Part shown: positions 9,611 through 20,639 of the stretch, in pieces | Layout: every line of letters starts with the position of its first letter | Position numbering within the stretch: position 1 is the stretch's first letter | NCBI GenBank assembly: GCA_011763485.2 | Contig: JAANSK020268492.1 | Coordinates: 1 to 21,474, forward strand | Direction: 5' to 3' | Origin: Isoetes engelmannii | Lineage: Eukaryota > Streptophyta > Lycopodiopsida > Isoetales > Isoetaceae | DNA length: 21,474 bases | Notes under the pieces: model-generated | Told to the model about the DNA's origin: nothing | Database searches by the model: none | The model's input: the letters and a program-made list of their open reading frames with translations, nothing else | Translations under genes and position numbers: made by a program

Positions 9611-10408
9611 CTAAAGATAAGATACTAAGATCGGGGGAGAACTTACGAAAGGGGAGATAGAAGAAGATGTACATATAGGAGAAGTAGTAATTGAAGTTGA
9701 AGTGATAAGTGAAGGGATGCTAGTGGAAGATGCAATAGGTGGAGTCTTTAATGACTGAATAGTAGAAGTTGGAGACACAGGAGATCTAGTACGGGATGGA
9801 GGACTAGCAAATGAAAATTTACTTGGGAACATAGATGCAAGTTCTGGGCCATTTAACAAATTTAAAGTTAACGTCTTAAAATACTTGCCACTTTTGACCA
9901 CCACACTATCTGGGATAGACTGGTCAACTGGAATGAAGACACGTATGTGAGGTTCATTTACAATAGAGTGGGAGATGTGCATGCCCGACCCATTTACAAT
10001 ATTTATTAAGAACTCATGGACCAGCATATCCACGGGTACATTAGGAATAGAGAACCAACATGGCATTTTAAGAGCTGAAACCATATAAGGAGAAAAATCA
10101 GGAGTATAGTATTGACAAAGGAGATATCCAGTGCCCATAGGATCCACCCCTCGAGAGACTAACTTCTCCACAACATCAGCAGTATTAAACATGACCAAAA
10201 AGAAATTCTTACCAAGGTTCTTCAAGGACTCATAAACAGACAGTCCGAGACGTGAGAGATGCTAAGGAAGCCATCGCATCAATCTTCTAAAGTCAAGAAA
10301 GCCAACACTATAGTAACCAATAACAGAGTGAGCAGACAAATGTTTCACGCATTTAACACGAGACTCATAATTTATCTCAAGCAAAGGTACCCCTGAGGCC
10401 AGTTCATC
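9611..10408 (-). mobile_element. DUF4283-type retroelement ORF1 relic
   Basis: Read leftward from 10408, the translation contains ASGVPLLEINYE, HSVIGYYSVGFLDFRRLMRW, an in-frame TAG (10264-10262), then LKNLGKNFFLVMFNTADV, a Cys-Gln-Tyr-Tyr-Thr-Pro segment, CWFSIPNVPVDML and IRVFIPVDQSIPDSVVVK. This is the order of elements of the plant DUF4283 domain found in ORF1 proteins of LINE-type retroelements: RNA-binding-like fold, 'FLVxF', 'PxWFxxPxxP', 'VDxSxPxPxxV'. A Ser/Thr/Pro-rich tail follows from about 9830 to 9611. No zinc knuckle is seen. It lies on the same strand as, and just upstream of, GH18 pseudogene B. Another in-frame TAG precedes the domain at 10411-10409. It is non-functional. Confidence 0.7.
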
Positions 10409-10411
10409 CTA

Positions 10412-12239
10412 TCTCTTTAGCATATTTGCTCATTTTTTCTCCTTAATCAGTGCCTTATACCGTTTTGATTTGGATATAATCCCCTTGGCAGACAGTATCT
10501 TGCCAAAGCACATCCCTTGTCCCACCATGCATTTATAAATGTGTCCCTTGTTTCTTCAGCTTGGTATATCCAAAGCATTTTTCCCCCTACCTATCTTATG
10601 GTGTCTGAAAGGAGATTGAATCAGCCTCTAAGATTCCTTGCCATGTCACTGATCGGGGTACATTTTCCAATTTTCTCTGGAAAAGTGCTCGCTTTCTATG
10701 ATCTAGTTTTAGTCTTGGTCTGGAACAACAGTTTACCTACTCTTTGTTATATTTCTCTTTTATCTCAAAGATCAATCCCACATGGCCTGACTCAGGAACT
10801 TTGTTGGGTAGCCAAAATTGTATTATATTATTTTCTGTGAATGCTAAAACATAGTCAAGAATGCTCTCACTGCTTTTGTGATACAATGGGGATGCTAAAG
10901 CATAGTCAACTATGCTCTCACTGCTTATTGTGATACAAGTACTAGCTGTTGTCTTGGAATACTTGTTCATGCCATTTAATATTCTTAAAATGTATGTTGT
11001 CCCTGGGGGCTATTTTTTACTTGGTCTAGTGACTATATGAGATAATTAACCTCTGTAGCATCTTTAAGCATAATATCTCCTTCTTGCTCATATGACACTA
11101 CTTGCATCCCTCGTGTTCTCGCATTGAATTGAAGTCTTCAATGATTATGACTTTCCATAAATCCTTATATTTTAAAGTATCCATGGCCAGTCTATGATGT
11201 GGACTCTCTTTATCCAGTCCCCCAGCTAGACTTTCTTTATCCATTTCCAGCTGATTGTATATATTTATATTAGGGAAAATTTTAGGGAGCCTAAAAATTT
11301 TCCTAGGTACAATAAATTTGCCATTACCCTTGTTATTCATGCATCTAACTGTAGCTCGAATTGGCTACTTTTAAAAATTTCTCCAAAGGAGTTGCAACCT
11401 AAGCCCCTACTAAATTTGTAACTTAAATGGTGATCTTTTTCACGAAGTTTTACGATAAAAACACAATTGCCCAAATATAAAGAAAATAATGAATTTGATC
11501 TCCCTTGAAAATGTACCAACAGTTACATAAATATAAATATAATAGTCGTGCACGACAAAATAAGTAAGACAATGGTCACACCAAGTTCTATGCATCTAAG
11601 TATGTCTACTTCAACTTGATAAGCCCCAATTTAAGTATAGACATCTAGTCAATTATAAGTTAACATCTCCAAACTTAGTACTCCTCCAAATATCTGTATG
11701 GAGGAAAATGAATAGATTAAAAACATGAATGTAGGATCTTTAAATGTAAAGGAGCCCTTTTTAACTATTACATAGGATATAAGGCATTCTCGACTACGTA
11801 GTCCAATTTGAAACAAGATCATAGCAAGGCATGAAAACTTTAGTAAATCAATTGGGCTTGTGGTTGCAATTTCCTGTCTAGCAATGTTTATAAAAAAAAT
11901 AAACCTTAGATTTAAGCCATGAAAACATTCTACATCAGGGATCGATGAGAATACTGTATCTCAAGGATCGATGAAAACATTGTAACTATAAATCCAGGAT
12001 CATTTACCTGATCTTTTGCTCAGAAAAAATCTCCTAGATAAGCACGTAATCAATATGGTAATTTTTCTGACCTTATCCACAATGGAAATTGGGCATATAT
12101 AATAATAATAAATGAATTAATCATGCCTACTTAGGGCCTTGAAGGCCATGGAGCGAAAGCATACAAAATTTTCACAGTTTTAGTACTAAAGAGCGATGTC
12201 CTTCTATAGTTTTAAAATAGAGACCAAGTACTATAGGTT
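10412..12239. other. Intergenic stretch, probably partly transposon-derived
   Basis: No gene is recognised. The minus strand near 10600-10500 can be read as INAWWDKGC, and near 11140-11100 as a DFNSMREHEGCK string. Both could be crumbs of LINE ORF2, but each is too short to call. From 11500 to 12200 the sequence is AT-rich without structure beyond small direct repeats (GGATCGATGA at about 11940 and 11968). Confidence 0.4.
10840..10938. repeat. Two-copy tandem repeat of about 51 bp
   Basis: ATGCTAAAACATAGTCAAGA at 10841 is repeated with few changes at 10892. The shared block continues through ATGCTCTCACTGCTT and TTGTGATACAA. The copies differ at a handful of positions including one small indel. 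Confidence 0.75.
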
Positions 12240-13745
12240 CTTGTTCTCGCAAAGAAGAACAATTAACATCCGTCATACCAAACTTATCTCGGATCTCCAC
12301 ATAAGCCGGGCAGTGCAGGAATGCATGAGTTTCATCTTCAACCATGTTCATCTCACATACCTTGCAGAGTCTTTCCTCCTTTGGAGTCTTTGACCATCTA
12401 CACTTGTTTCCACATGTAACCAGTGAGAGCTCATTCTATATCTTGCTATGTATTGTTTCAAGTGTTTGGGGATCTGAGCTTTCAAATAATTTTGTTTGGA
12501 GTACACCAATAGAGGATTTACTTCCGAAGTGTATGTGACCATGCGCGATTCTTGCATAGCCCATAGCCTCTCAACAACTCATGTTTGTACAAGATCACGA
12601 GCACCGATTTCAGTATCTGGTAACTGGCACAGGGATATCCCCCACTGTTTCGCCCACTGATGCACATCTCTGTGCCATCCTGATGCCATTGATTGAGACA
12701 AAGAAATCCTGGATAGTCGTCCATCCGGTTGTTTTTTTATTCTAGTAACAAAGTTTAGAGTCTGATATAAAGCGTCAGCTTCAAGAGGAAGCATGCCCGT
12801 TTCGGCCAATCGTATTGCATTGGGAATTTGAGATCTGATTCCCAACTCCTCGCGAAAAAAGACTTTCAAAACCCCTTCTACTTGGGACCACTGATGCAGT
12901 GAGATGCTGGGACCCCAGATAGGTCAATCCTAAAGGAGCACGGTCTGCACCAAAGTCTTAAGTAAAATCTTTTTGAGCCCCAAAATCCATGAGGGAAGCT
13001 CTATGGCATCTAGATAACATGCTATACAGACCTGCCTTGCCCCCTTGAATCCGCTTTCTGATACATTGTTTCCAACTATATTTGGTTGAATGTCTACTAT
13101 TTTCAGAATATCAGACTTGTATGTGAAAACTGGTCGATTCACCGTTCCCACAATCATGACTTTAGATTTTGCCAGGTTAACCCGCATGTGCCTTAGTTCA
13201 TAGAACGAGGCCAAGTGATCAAGATGAGATTGTAAGCCTTCTGGTTTATCTGCTATAAGTACTACATCATCTGCATAAAGTAGAAGTTGCACAAGGAAAT
13301 TACCCAACATGGAACCTGATAGACCGTTGTTGCCCAACCATTCTTCAAGCTCGTCAATGTACAAGCCAAACAATGTTGGAGACAACGGACACCCATGGCA
13401 TACACCTATGGTACTCCTAATTTCCATACAGATTGACTGATAACTTCACCAATACCTCTGAATACAATTGGAATATGGCTCCTCAGATTTGTTTCGAAAC
13501 TCCAATCTGCTCCATCCTCATGCCTAAATCCTTCCTAGGAACTGTATCAAAGGCTTTTGTGAAGTCTATGAATGCTAGATATAGAGCATACCTGGGATTT
13601 TTTGCTTTGTCAAACAAAACTCGTAGCTCAGAGCATGATCAAGAGTATAATGATTCTTTCTGAAGCCTGCTTTGCACTTAGACCTCTTCCCGGTCTTCTC
13701 AGCCCAGAAACTAAGCTTTCAATATTCTCTTCTTTATATATGTAT
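12240..13745 (-). mobile_element. Non-LTR retrotransposon (LINE) ORF2 relic: RT and C-terminal part
   Basis: Reading leftward, the pieces follow LINE ORF2 order. WAEKTGKRSKCKAGFRKNHY begins at about 13710. RT motif A, AFIDFTKAFDTVPR, lies near 13575-13530. STIGVCHGCPLSPTLFGLYI and DELEEWL span 13415-13345. The catalytic YADD box is at 13278-13267, and VNLAKSKVMIVG follows near 13170. Downstream are the thumb-side segments IPNAIRLAETGMLPLEADAL (about 12820), HLKQYIARYRMSSHWLHVET (about 12450) and the end region VEDETHAFLHCPAYVEIR (about 12340-12280), which resembles a zinc-binding tail. At least three frame changes and several stops break it. No endonuclease domain, poly-A tail or target-site duplication is seen, so the ends are approximate. 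It sits upstream, in strand sense, of the ORF1 relic at 9.6-10.4 kb, so the two are not parts of one ordered element. Confidence 0.88.
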
Positions 13746-16700
13746 GTCATGATATCCTGCAGATCTACAGAACACTAGAATAGGAGAAATTACCTGATAA
13801 ATTGAATTCATGGAGGAGAACTCACAGACATTAACATCTGAATTCCAATATTCCAATCCACAATTTAAAGAACCTAAAATATACAGAGATAAAAAAGTAT
13901 TGAGTAATAAAGTACTTAATTTTGGCTCATGTACACTACGAACTCCTCTTCTATCAGGTGCATCCTTCCATCTCTTGGAGGCCATAACATGCACCTAGAA
14001 TGTCAACAACTCATTTATATTTTGATAAACTCTTAAAACCATAAGCTATTGTATACGGTATTTCTGCATTACTTTAGGTCTAGCTTCTTGTATAAAAAAG
14101 TCTATCTACAAGAATTCCATATAATTGAAAATTTATGGGATGATTTTATTTCATGAGTTTGGACAGCTATTTAGATCCCAATGTGTGACTTAAATTGTGC
14201 AGAGCCGATGTCTTTCAAATGGCTCCCCAGGCACAAGCAAGCAGGTTGTACCTGTTACCTTCTGCTGTGGGAATTATGCTAGTTCTACCAGTATATTGGT
14301 CCAGGAAAATTTGGGTCATTTGTTGTATCATCAAATTTGATAGACGAAAATGTAGAACAGTGCGTAATGACTAATGTCGTATAGACAGGATGTTAATGTT
14401 CACTATGATGAGCACTTTTTCTCAAAAGTAAAATCTGTTATAGCGTGGGTGCTTTACAGGTTGCTGATCGTCTAGGTGAAAATGTAGCTTGAGTTGCTAG
14501 CTTTCTCCATTCATATATTCCTGACATGGTTCACAAGTATATTTGACTGACAGGCATATTAAATGATACCTATGCATTATGCAAGGCTTGTAACACGCTT
14601 TCTCTAAAATTCTCTAATGGAAGTCTATAAGCAAGAAACTGATGTTGTTCTTTCATGCTTGATCAGTAGTGTAGGACTGTGTTTTTCCCTGATATTATCC
14701 TCATGGAATTCAATATTCTTATATCTGGGAATTTTTGGCACATGTGTTTGCCAAAGTGATCTCTGATGCCTCTCCAGCTTTGGTTGATGCAACTGGATGC
14801 TTTTGTTTCAAGCATTTTTTGGATGCAGCATAATAAGGACATGATCTACGCGAGAAGTTGATTTTGCAAACATAAATCATGATAAAGCTAATGGAATGAA
14901 AATAGCATTAAATTTTCATGTTTTCACTTTTTCTGGTCACAAGGCAGGTAGATTGGGAGCCACAACAGCCAGTGAGTAGGTTGATAGCTAATATTTGCAT
15001 CACTAATACATGCAGATTGCAACAACCAGGAGGAAGGTAGTGGAAGTAGAGGTTCACAAAAAGAAAAGAAGAATCCAAGTAGGTGCTCAAGGCTTTGCCT
15101 CAAGTTGAGGAACAAAAGAAATAAATTGCACAGAGCTTATACAGTTGTGCTATTTCTATGCTTCAAAATTCAAATCTTAAGCAATGTGAATTGTTCTTAA
15201 TAAAATTATATTCTAATCCAGTTTCGATCTGCTGCATGTATCCACTGGAGGCATCCTCCTAAAATTTTTAAGAAAAGTAAACCTTTTAACCAGAAATGAG
15301 AGCAAAAGATGGATTGGAAAAATGGTAGTTATAGCATGAACTATCCAGCAGAACCAGATTTGCAGATATAGTGAAATAAATAAGATATTTTTACATGCCA
15401 TTGACTATAATTTTGATGTGAGCTGCAGAAATAAGAGACAATGAACAGGTTTAACCCTGAAGTAGAAAAGAACCATGCTCCAATCCAATGCATATACTTA
15501 TTTGATGCAGATGAATCTTGATCCGACAGAGCCAGACAAAGTGGCAACGATTCACCAGTAGCCCAATTTGTGTAGTTATCAATAGGCTAAAAGACAACAT
15601 AATCTACGTTTTTTTATCAATGGGCAATAGAAAACACAAATGTCTTCTTGCAATATAGAAAATCAAAACGAGGTACGAGTACGTCTTCTCTAACATTTAG
15701 TTCTTTTGTTTTACACAGATACGCATAGGAGTTTTTATTCTTCACAATACAAAGTTCAAAATGTTAGGTGCTGGCAGGTCATGTCTATCAATCATATCTA
15801 TCGATCAATAAGTCACACTTTGGTCTATGATTCTTTTTCAGAATTTAAGAAGAGAAAGCTTAATACTAGAGGCTCTTCCTGTACCCTCAAACTGCACAAG
15901 AATTTTTGAACAGTAACACAAATTCAATCGAAGAAGAATCTTAGATTTAGGTCATAATATAATCCTTCATTCACCGTATCATTTAGTTCCATTTTTAGAT
16001 TGCATATCAATTTTTACTTTGAGCTATTTACTCATCATTCAAACACCAAATGCTAGCTTCTACTTTTGACAATCAGTTATGTTTAAAGCAAAACAGACAT
16101 GTAATAAGGTAGCCAACTTAGCAATATGAATCGGGAATTCCAAAAAGAATCATGTAATCTGAATTTACGTATTGCTTAAAGATTTATAATCTAATATTGC
16201 TACATCCTTCATCATTAACATAAGAAAATATTTGTTTCATCCTCGAACTTCTAGATGAAAAAGACTAGTAGGCTGATGCCAAATATTTTGTTAGTAGTTA
16301 CTTATGGTACTTCTAATATGCTACATGCTAGAATGTTTGCATCAAGAAGGATTTACCTAATGGACATTGATGGATTGCTGCAGACCACATTTTTTGTGTG
16401 CATCCATTGCAAATGTGTAGAATGTAGCTGTCCATAAATGAGTGCCAAATACATCTGTTCTTGCACAAACTGAACTGCTCCAGTTAAAGCAACCAACAAA
16501 ATGAATGAAAAGGTAGCATTTAAATCAGCCTCTGTGCAAATAGTGGCATAAAAGATTTAGGTGCCAAGCAGACTGATACCTATCCAAATTCAACATCCTG
16601 TAGACATGACATCCATACAAATGAAAGATTTACCAGAAACTGTTGGCCATGTACTTTCTATGCATCCAATAATGTTCTCGAGTCTGCACTTGTGATCGTG

Positions 16701-17550
16701 AATTGGTAACAGGTTAGATCAGAATAGGCATGTCAACGAAATCTTCTTAATGCATAAGAAAGATCACCTCTAGTAATGCAGAACCGTTTAGGAGATGCCA
16801 TTTATTCCTGCTTGGAAGAGATGTATCTCAATACATCACAAGGCAGCAGCCAAAACAGGTTCTATGTCATTTCAGAGTTCTCTTACTAGGCTTTAGCTTT
16901 TGTTTGCAGAAGTTGCATACAAAGGTGTTCTTTCTACAAAGATTGATGTCTAACGTTCTTCTAGAACTCTTTACAGGCAAACCACCCACCTCTGAAACAG
17001 TCAGATAAGCACAACCACAGACAAACGTTTAAGACATGCCTTCAGATTTTTCTGCACCCCTATTCCAAAGTATATTTTATGTATATTCATCCTTCAGGCT
17101 CATGGCATTCCCCCCACCAAGTAATCTGCTAACAGGAACAAACCAGTGGGAGAAAATGCTACTCTAGAGCTGGAGATCTCCTGCTCAAGAACTCAAATGG
17201 CACTTTGATTTGGTCTACAAACATCTCCCAAAAAGAAGTGACCCAAATTCTATTCAAGAAACCGGAATTCTGGTGCTATCAGATTATATGTTGCAAATGA
17301 TTACATTGAAATGGAAAAATATGGCCTTATGCAGATGGTCCCCTGCTCATGAATGCTCCTCTCGTGTTACATGATATTCAAAATTAGATTCAAAACCCCT
17401 TTGTTTGAACCCGTTACTTGGGGTACTTAGTCAAGAATGCAAAGAAAGAATGATACCTGTTTTGGTAGGTATGACTTGAGACGCTGAGCTGGTCATGTTG
17501 CATGAAACGCGTCACGATCTGGCGACAAAAGAATATGATTACGGTACGCA
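13746..17550. other. Long intergenic stretch with no recognisable gene
   Basis: AT-rich sequence with only short, unconserved open frames on both strands. A minus-strand frame at 13994-13734 and a plus-strand stretch near 14203-14330 (GSPGTSKQVVPVTFCCGNY) look slightly protein-like but match nothing I know. Nothing structured was found from 14.9 to 17.4 kb. Confidence 0.5.
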
Positions 17551-17582
17551 AGCGCAAATAAATTCTTCGTTATATCTTGACC
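17551..17582 (+). promoter_or_regulatory. Candidate core promoter of chitinase C with a W-box
   Basis: CAAATAAATT (17555-17564) and TATAT (17571-17575) are possible TATA elements 65-85 bp before the start codon at 17641. TTGACC at 17577-17582 matches the WRKY W-box core TTGAC[C/T]. WRKY control would fit a defence chitinase, but a single site this close to the start is weak evidence. Confidence 0.35.
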
Positions 17583-17640
17583 GTAAGAGCGAAACCAAGC
17601 TTTAAGAACCACAAAGATCACGAAAAGAGTAAGCTCTTCA

Positions 17641-19063
17641 ATGGCAGCACTGGTGAGTTTGCTGCTGATTCTGGGAGCAATAGGGCGGATCGAAGGGCAG
17701 GACTGCGGGAGCCAGAAGGGGTATGCATATTGCGCACCAGGGAATTGCTGCAGCCAATACGGCTACTGCGGCACTACGGCGGCCTACTGCGGCGATGGCT
17801 GCCAGAGCCAATGCAATCAGGAAGTGTGCGGGATCCAGGCCAATTTCGCCAATTGTTCTTCTCCGAATTGCTGCAGCCAGTATGGCTTCTGCGGCACCGG
17901 ATCTGCCTACTGTGCCGCTGGCTGCCAAAATGGCGCCTGTTCTAGCACCCCTGTTACCCCCATCAAATTAGGTTATTGGTATGCTGACTCATCCCCTGCC
18001 TCTAACATAAACTCTTGCCTCTACACCCATCTCCTCTATGCCTTTGCATCCATGGACCCCTCTACCTTCTCTATCCAACCCCCTTCCTATGACAACGGCC
18101 AAATCTCGTCCTTCGTCTCCACCGTTCGCCTTAAGAACCCTAACGTCAAAGCCCTTCTCTCCATCGGAGGCGGCGGTAGTAGCTCCTCTGCCTTCTCTTC
18201 CATGGTCAGTTCCTCTTCCTCTCGCTCTGCCTTCATCAGCAGCAGTATCGCCCTTGCTAGTCAGTATAACTTTGATGGACTTGATCTTGACTGGGAGTAC
18301 CCTACTTCCACCACTGACATGTCCAACCTTGGGACTCTCCTTCAGGAGTGGCGGTCCAGTGCCCCCAACTTGCTTCTTGCTGCTGCAGTTTACTATACCA
18401 ACCCTCTCCCTAGTTGGATGGGTGGTGCGTCGTACCCCACCTCTTCGATCCAGTCGAACTTAGATTGGGTGCTTGTTATGAGTTACGACCTTCATGGTTC
18501 ATGGGAAAGTTACACCAATAATCCAGCGCCACTTTACGACCCCTCCAATCCCACAGTAAATGGTGACTATGGATTCAGTCAATGGTTGCAATATCTGGCT
18601 ATGCGGAAGTTATTGTATGGGTTTCCTGCATATGGCTACACATGGAACTTGAGTAATCCATCCAACCATGGTACTGGAGCTCCTGCATCAGGATCTTATA
18701 CCTCCTTAGGGGAGACACCTTCGTATGCCCGAATTGCTACTTTCTTGACTTCTACTGGGGCCACGATTGTCCATAATGCAACTTATGTTTCTACATATGC
18801 ATATAGCGGCCGTGCCTGGGTAGGATATGATGATGCTTGGTCAATCACAAGAAAGGTGAATTATTTGAAATCTAAAGGGTTACGAGGTTATGGATTTTGG
18901 ACAACCCTTTCAGATGATCCTAACTTTACCCTTGCTAAAGCAGGTAATTGCTTTGTATTATTTCTACATGTTTTACTAGCAATGTGACACTGATTTTGGA
19001 GTGTACTTGTTTACAGCTGCTAAAGCTTTGAATGGGAAGTATTGCAACGGAACGGCTATATGA
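17641..19063 (+). CDS. Chitinase C: signal peptide, tandem CBM18-CBM18, GH18
   Basis: Predicted secreted chitinase with two hevein-like chitin-binding modules ahead of a GH18 catalytic domain. Exon 1 is 17641-18943 and exon 2 is 19017-19063. The 73-nt intron has an AG|GTAATT donor and a TTTACAG acceptor. The spliced product is 449 residues ending in [10 protein letters not shown]. The signal peptide covers about residues 1-20. CBM18-1 spans Cys22-Cys58 and CBM18-2 spans Cys63-Cys100, each with the eight hevein cysteines. Their binding faces read CCSQYGYCG and CCSQYGFCG, with Tyr49 and Tyr90 following. A very short linker (about 101-107) leads to GH18 from KLGYW. The catalytic [10 protein letters not shown] has Asp212, Asp215, Asp217 and acid Glu219; MSYDLHGSW is at 280-288 and Trp420 lies in GYGFW. 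All key residues are present and the frame is open, so it is likely functional. One hevein module before GH18 is known from horsetail; two in tandem are less usual. Confidence 0.95.
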
Positions 19064-19620
19064 TAACACAGTCTTTAGTAATCTTGATACTATTGTTGTC
19101 TATCTATCATAGTACCTCATATTTTGTACTAGCAAATGTATGAATACATTTATTATAGTCTCTAGCCCATATAATAAGCCACTTCACACCGTAGTATAAG
19201 TGCTTATCTTGTTAGAGAGGTGCAAATGTATAAGTCAGGTTTGTACACATAATGGCTCTTACTAAGAATGAGGGGGATATTTTGTTTCAATCAATGTCTA
19301 ATAGCACTTTCGATGGTTTCTCAAATTTGATGCTTCTGGGCATTTCATCTAGTGGTAACAGACTAGTCCTAGAACAAATATGTCTCAAATTCGAGGCTGC
19401 TCATATTTGCATTCAATGTAAGGTCGTTAGGGGCAGAACTCAAAGCACATTAATGTGGTGTGTGCATCATATTAAAACAATGCACACACTATGGTACTGC
19501 TAAACAACCCAAACAATCTAAACTTGTTTCCAATGTAATGTGGTCTCCAATATATAGAAGCAAAAATTCAATCAATCAATCAATATATCCACATTTTTTA
19601 CGATGGCAAATAATGTTCAT
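19064..19620. other. 3' flank of chitinase C, no gene
   Basis: AT-rich sequence probably containing the 3' UTR of chitinase C. No perfect AATAAA was found close to the stop; GAATACA and AATAAG variants occur near 19140-19180. An 83-codon open frame from 19252 has no recognisable content. Confidence 0.45.
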
Positions 19621-20117
19621 GCAACATAATGTTATGGTGTGTATTGTACCACTGATAGTCAAGCTATTTTTGTAGCAAATAAGTCAGCAACGTTGAAAGA
19701 TGCATAGATCCACATGTATGAGGAGGACAAATATTCTTCAACATAATGTATGGTGTGTATTGTACCATCTGATAGTCAAACTATTTCGTTTTTAAATAAG
19801 CCCACAACGTTCTAAGATGCATAGGTGGCCTTAATAGTATGAGTGCACCCTAAGATTCTACTAGCAAGGGTGGTCATTCTCAGTTGTCTAGACTCTTGCA
19901 ACTAAAGCTCTACAATTCTTATATAGGTTTTTCCCTGGCTTCTATAGTCAAACAATTTCGTTTTTAAATAAGCCCCCAACGTTTTAAGATGCATAGGTGG
20001 CCTTAATAGTATGAGTGCACCCTGAGATTCTACTACCAAGGGTGGTCATTCTCAGTTGTCTAGACTCTTGCAACTAAAGCTCTACAATTCTTATATATGT
20101 TTCTCCCTGACTTCTAT
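19621..20117. repeat. Tandem repeat with a 172-bp unit and a third, partial copy
   Basis: Two nearly identical units run from about 19772 to 19943 and 19944 to 20117. Both contain TTTCGTTTTTAAATAAGCCC, AACGTT, AAGATGCATAGGTGGCC, TCTCAGTTGTCTAGACTC and CTACAATTCTTATATA. A more diverged partial copy precedes them: CAACATAATG plus TATGGTGTGTATTGTACC at about 19621 recurs near 19739, followed by an early version of the AACGTT-to-ATGCATAG part. Unit boundaries are approximate. The low divergence of the last two copies indicates a recent duplication. Confidence 0.85.
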
Positions 20118-20405
20118 ACAGGTAAGATGTGAAGCAAATCAAATGTGTCTCATAAGGTGCATGTGAAGGCCCAGGAATTTCCCTGGCAGTTAACAACATT
20201 TTAGCAGTTCAGTATTATCACTGTGAAAGCTGAATATCTCTGTCAAAACCGGTTCATGAAATTGCCCTATTTTATTGGTCTAGTTTTAAGCTGGAGGGGG
20301 TCTCACCTAGACATATGGGGATACCTCATCTTGCATGCAAGGGTCACTAGAAAACCCCTGTATACGACTTTTTGGAGGTGGAAAACCCCTACACATGTAA
20401 ATTTC

Positions 20406-20637
20406 CATGCCCCCTTTCGTAAATGTACTTACGGACTATCTTAATTTTTACATACCCCCGGGATCTTGTACTTGAGTTTGTGCATTTTAGCCTTATGTAG
20501 AGAAAAAAATGGTATTTATAAAAGAAAAAAAAATCACGATGTTTTTAATATATACTCCTTGGATCTTGAACTTCAATTTCCCGGGGGTTGCCCTAGTTTA
20601 AGGTTCCACCGCGTCATATTTACAAAGGGGGCGCCAG
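20406..20637. repeat. Foldback (long imperfect inverted repeat), possible MITE relic
   Basis: ACCCCCGGGA (20454-20463) and TCCCGGGGGT (20579-20588) are perfect reverse complements. GCCCCCTTTCGTAAAT (from 20409) pairs with ATTTACAAAGGGGGC (to about 20635) with one base missing. Both pairs share the same centre near 20521, so they are parts of one imperfect palindrome of about 230 bp with a weaker middle. No clear terminal target-site duplication was found. Confidence 0.6.
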
Positions 20638-20639
20638 AA

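Noticed and set aside
9183-9674. 163-codon minus-strand frame rich in Ser and Pro across the GH18 B junction
   Set aside because: Its left part is a shadow of the GH18 frame, and the right part is the low-complexity end of the retroelement relic.
11098-11340. Minus-strand DFNSMREHEGCK string as a LINE endonuclease remnant
   Set aside because: Only one short motif resembles the endonuclease DFN box. The surrounding sequence shows none of the other endonuclease motifs, so it is not called.
9611-13745. A single LINE made of the ORF1 relic and the ORF2 relic
   Set aside because: Both are on the minus strand but the ORF2 part lies upstream of the ORF1 part, opposite to the order within a LINE, with about 1.8 kb between them.
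13734-13998. Open frames on both strands next to the LINE
   Set aside because: AT-rich, mutually overlapping and without similarity to any family I recognise. The LINE motifs stop before this point.
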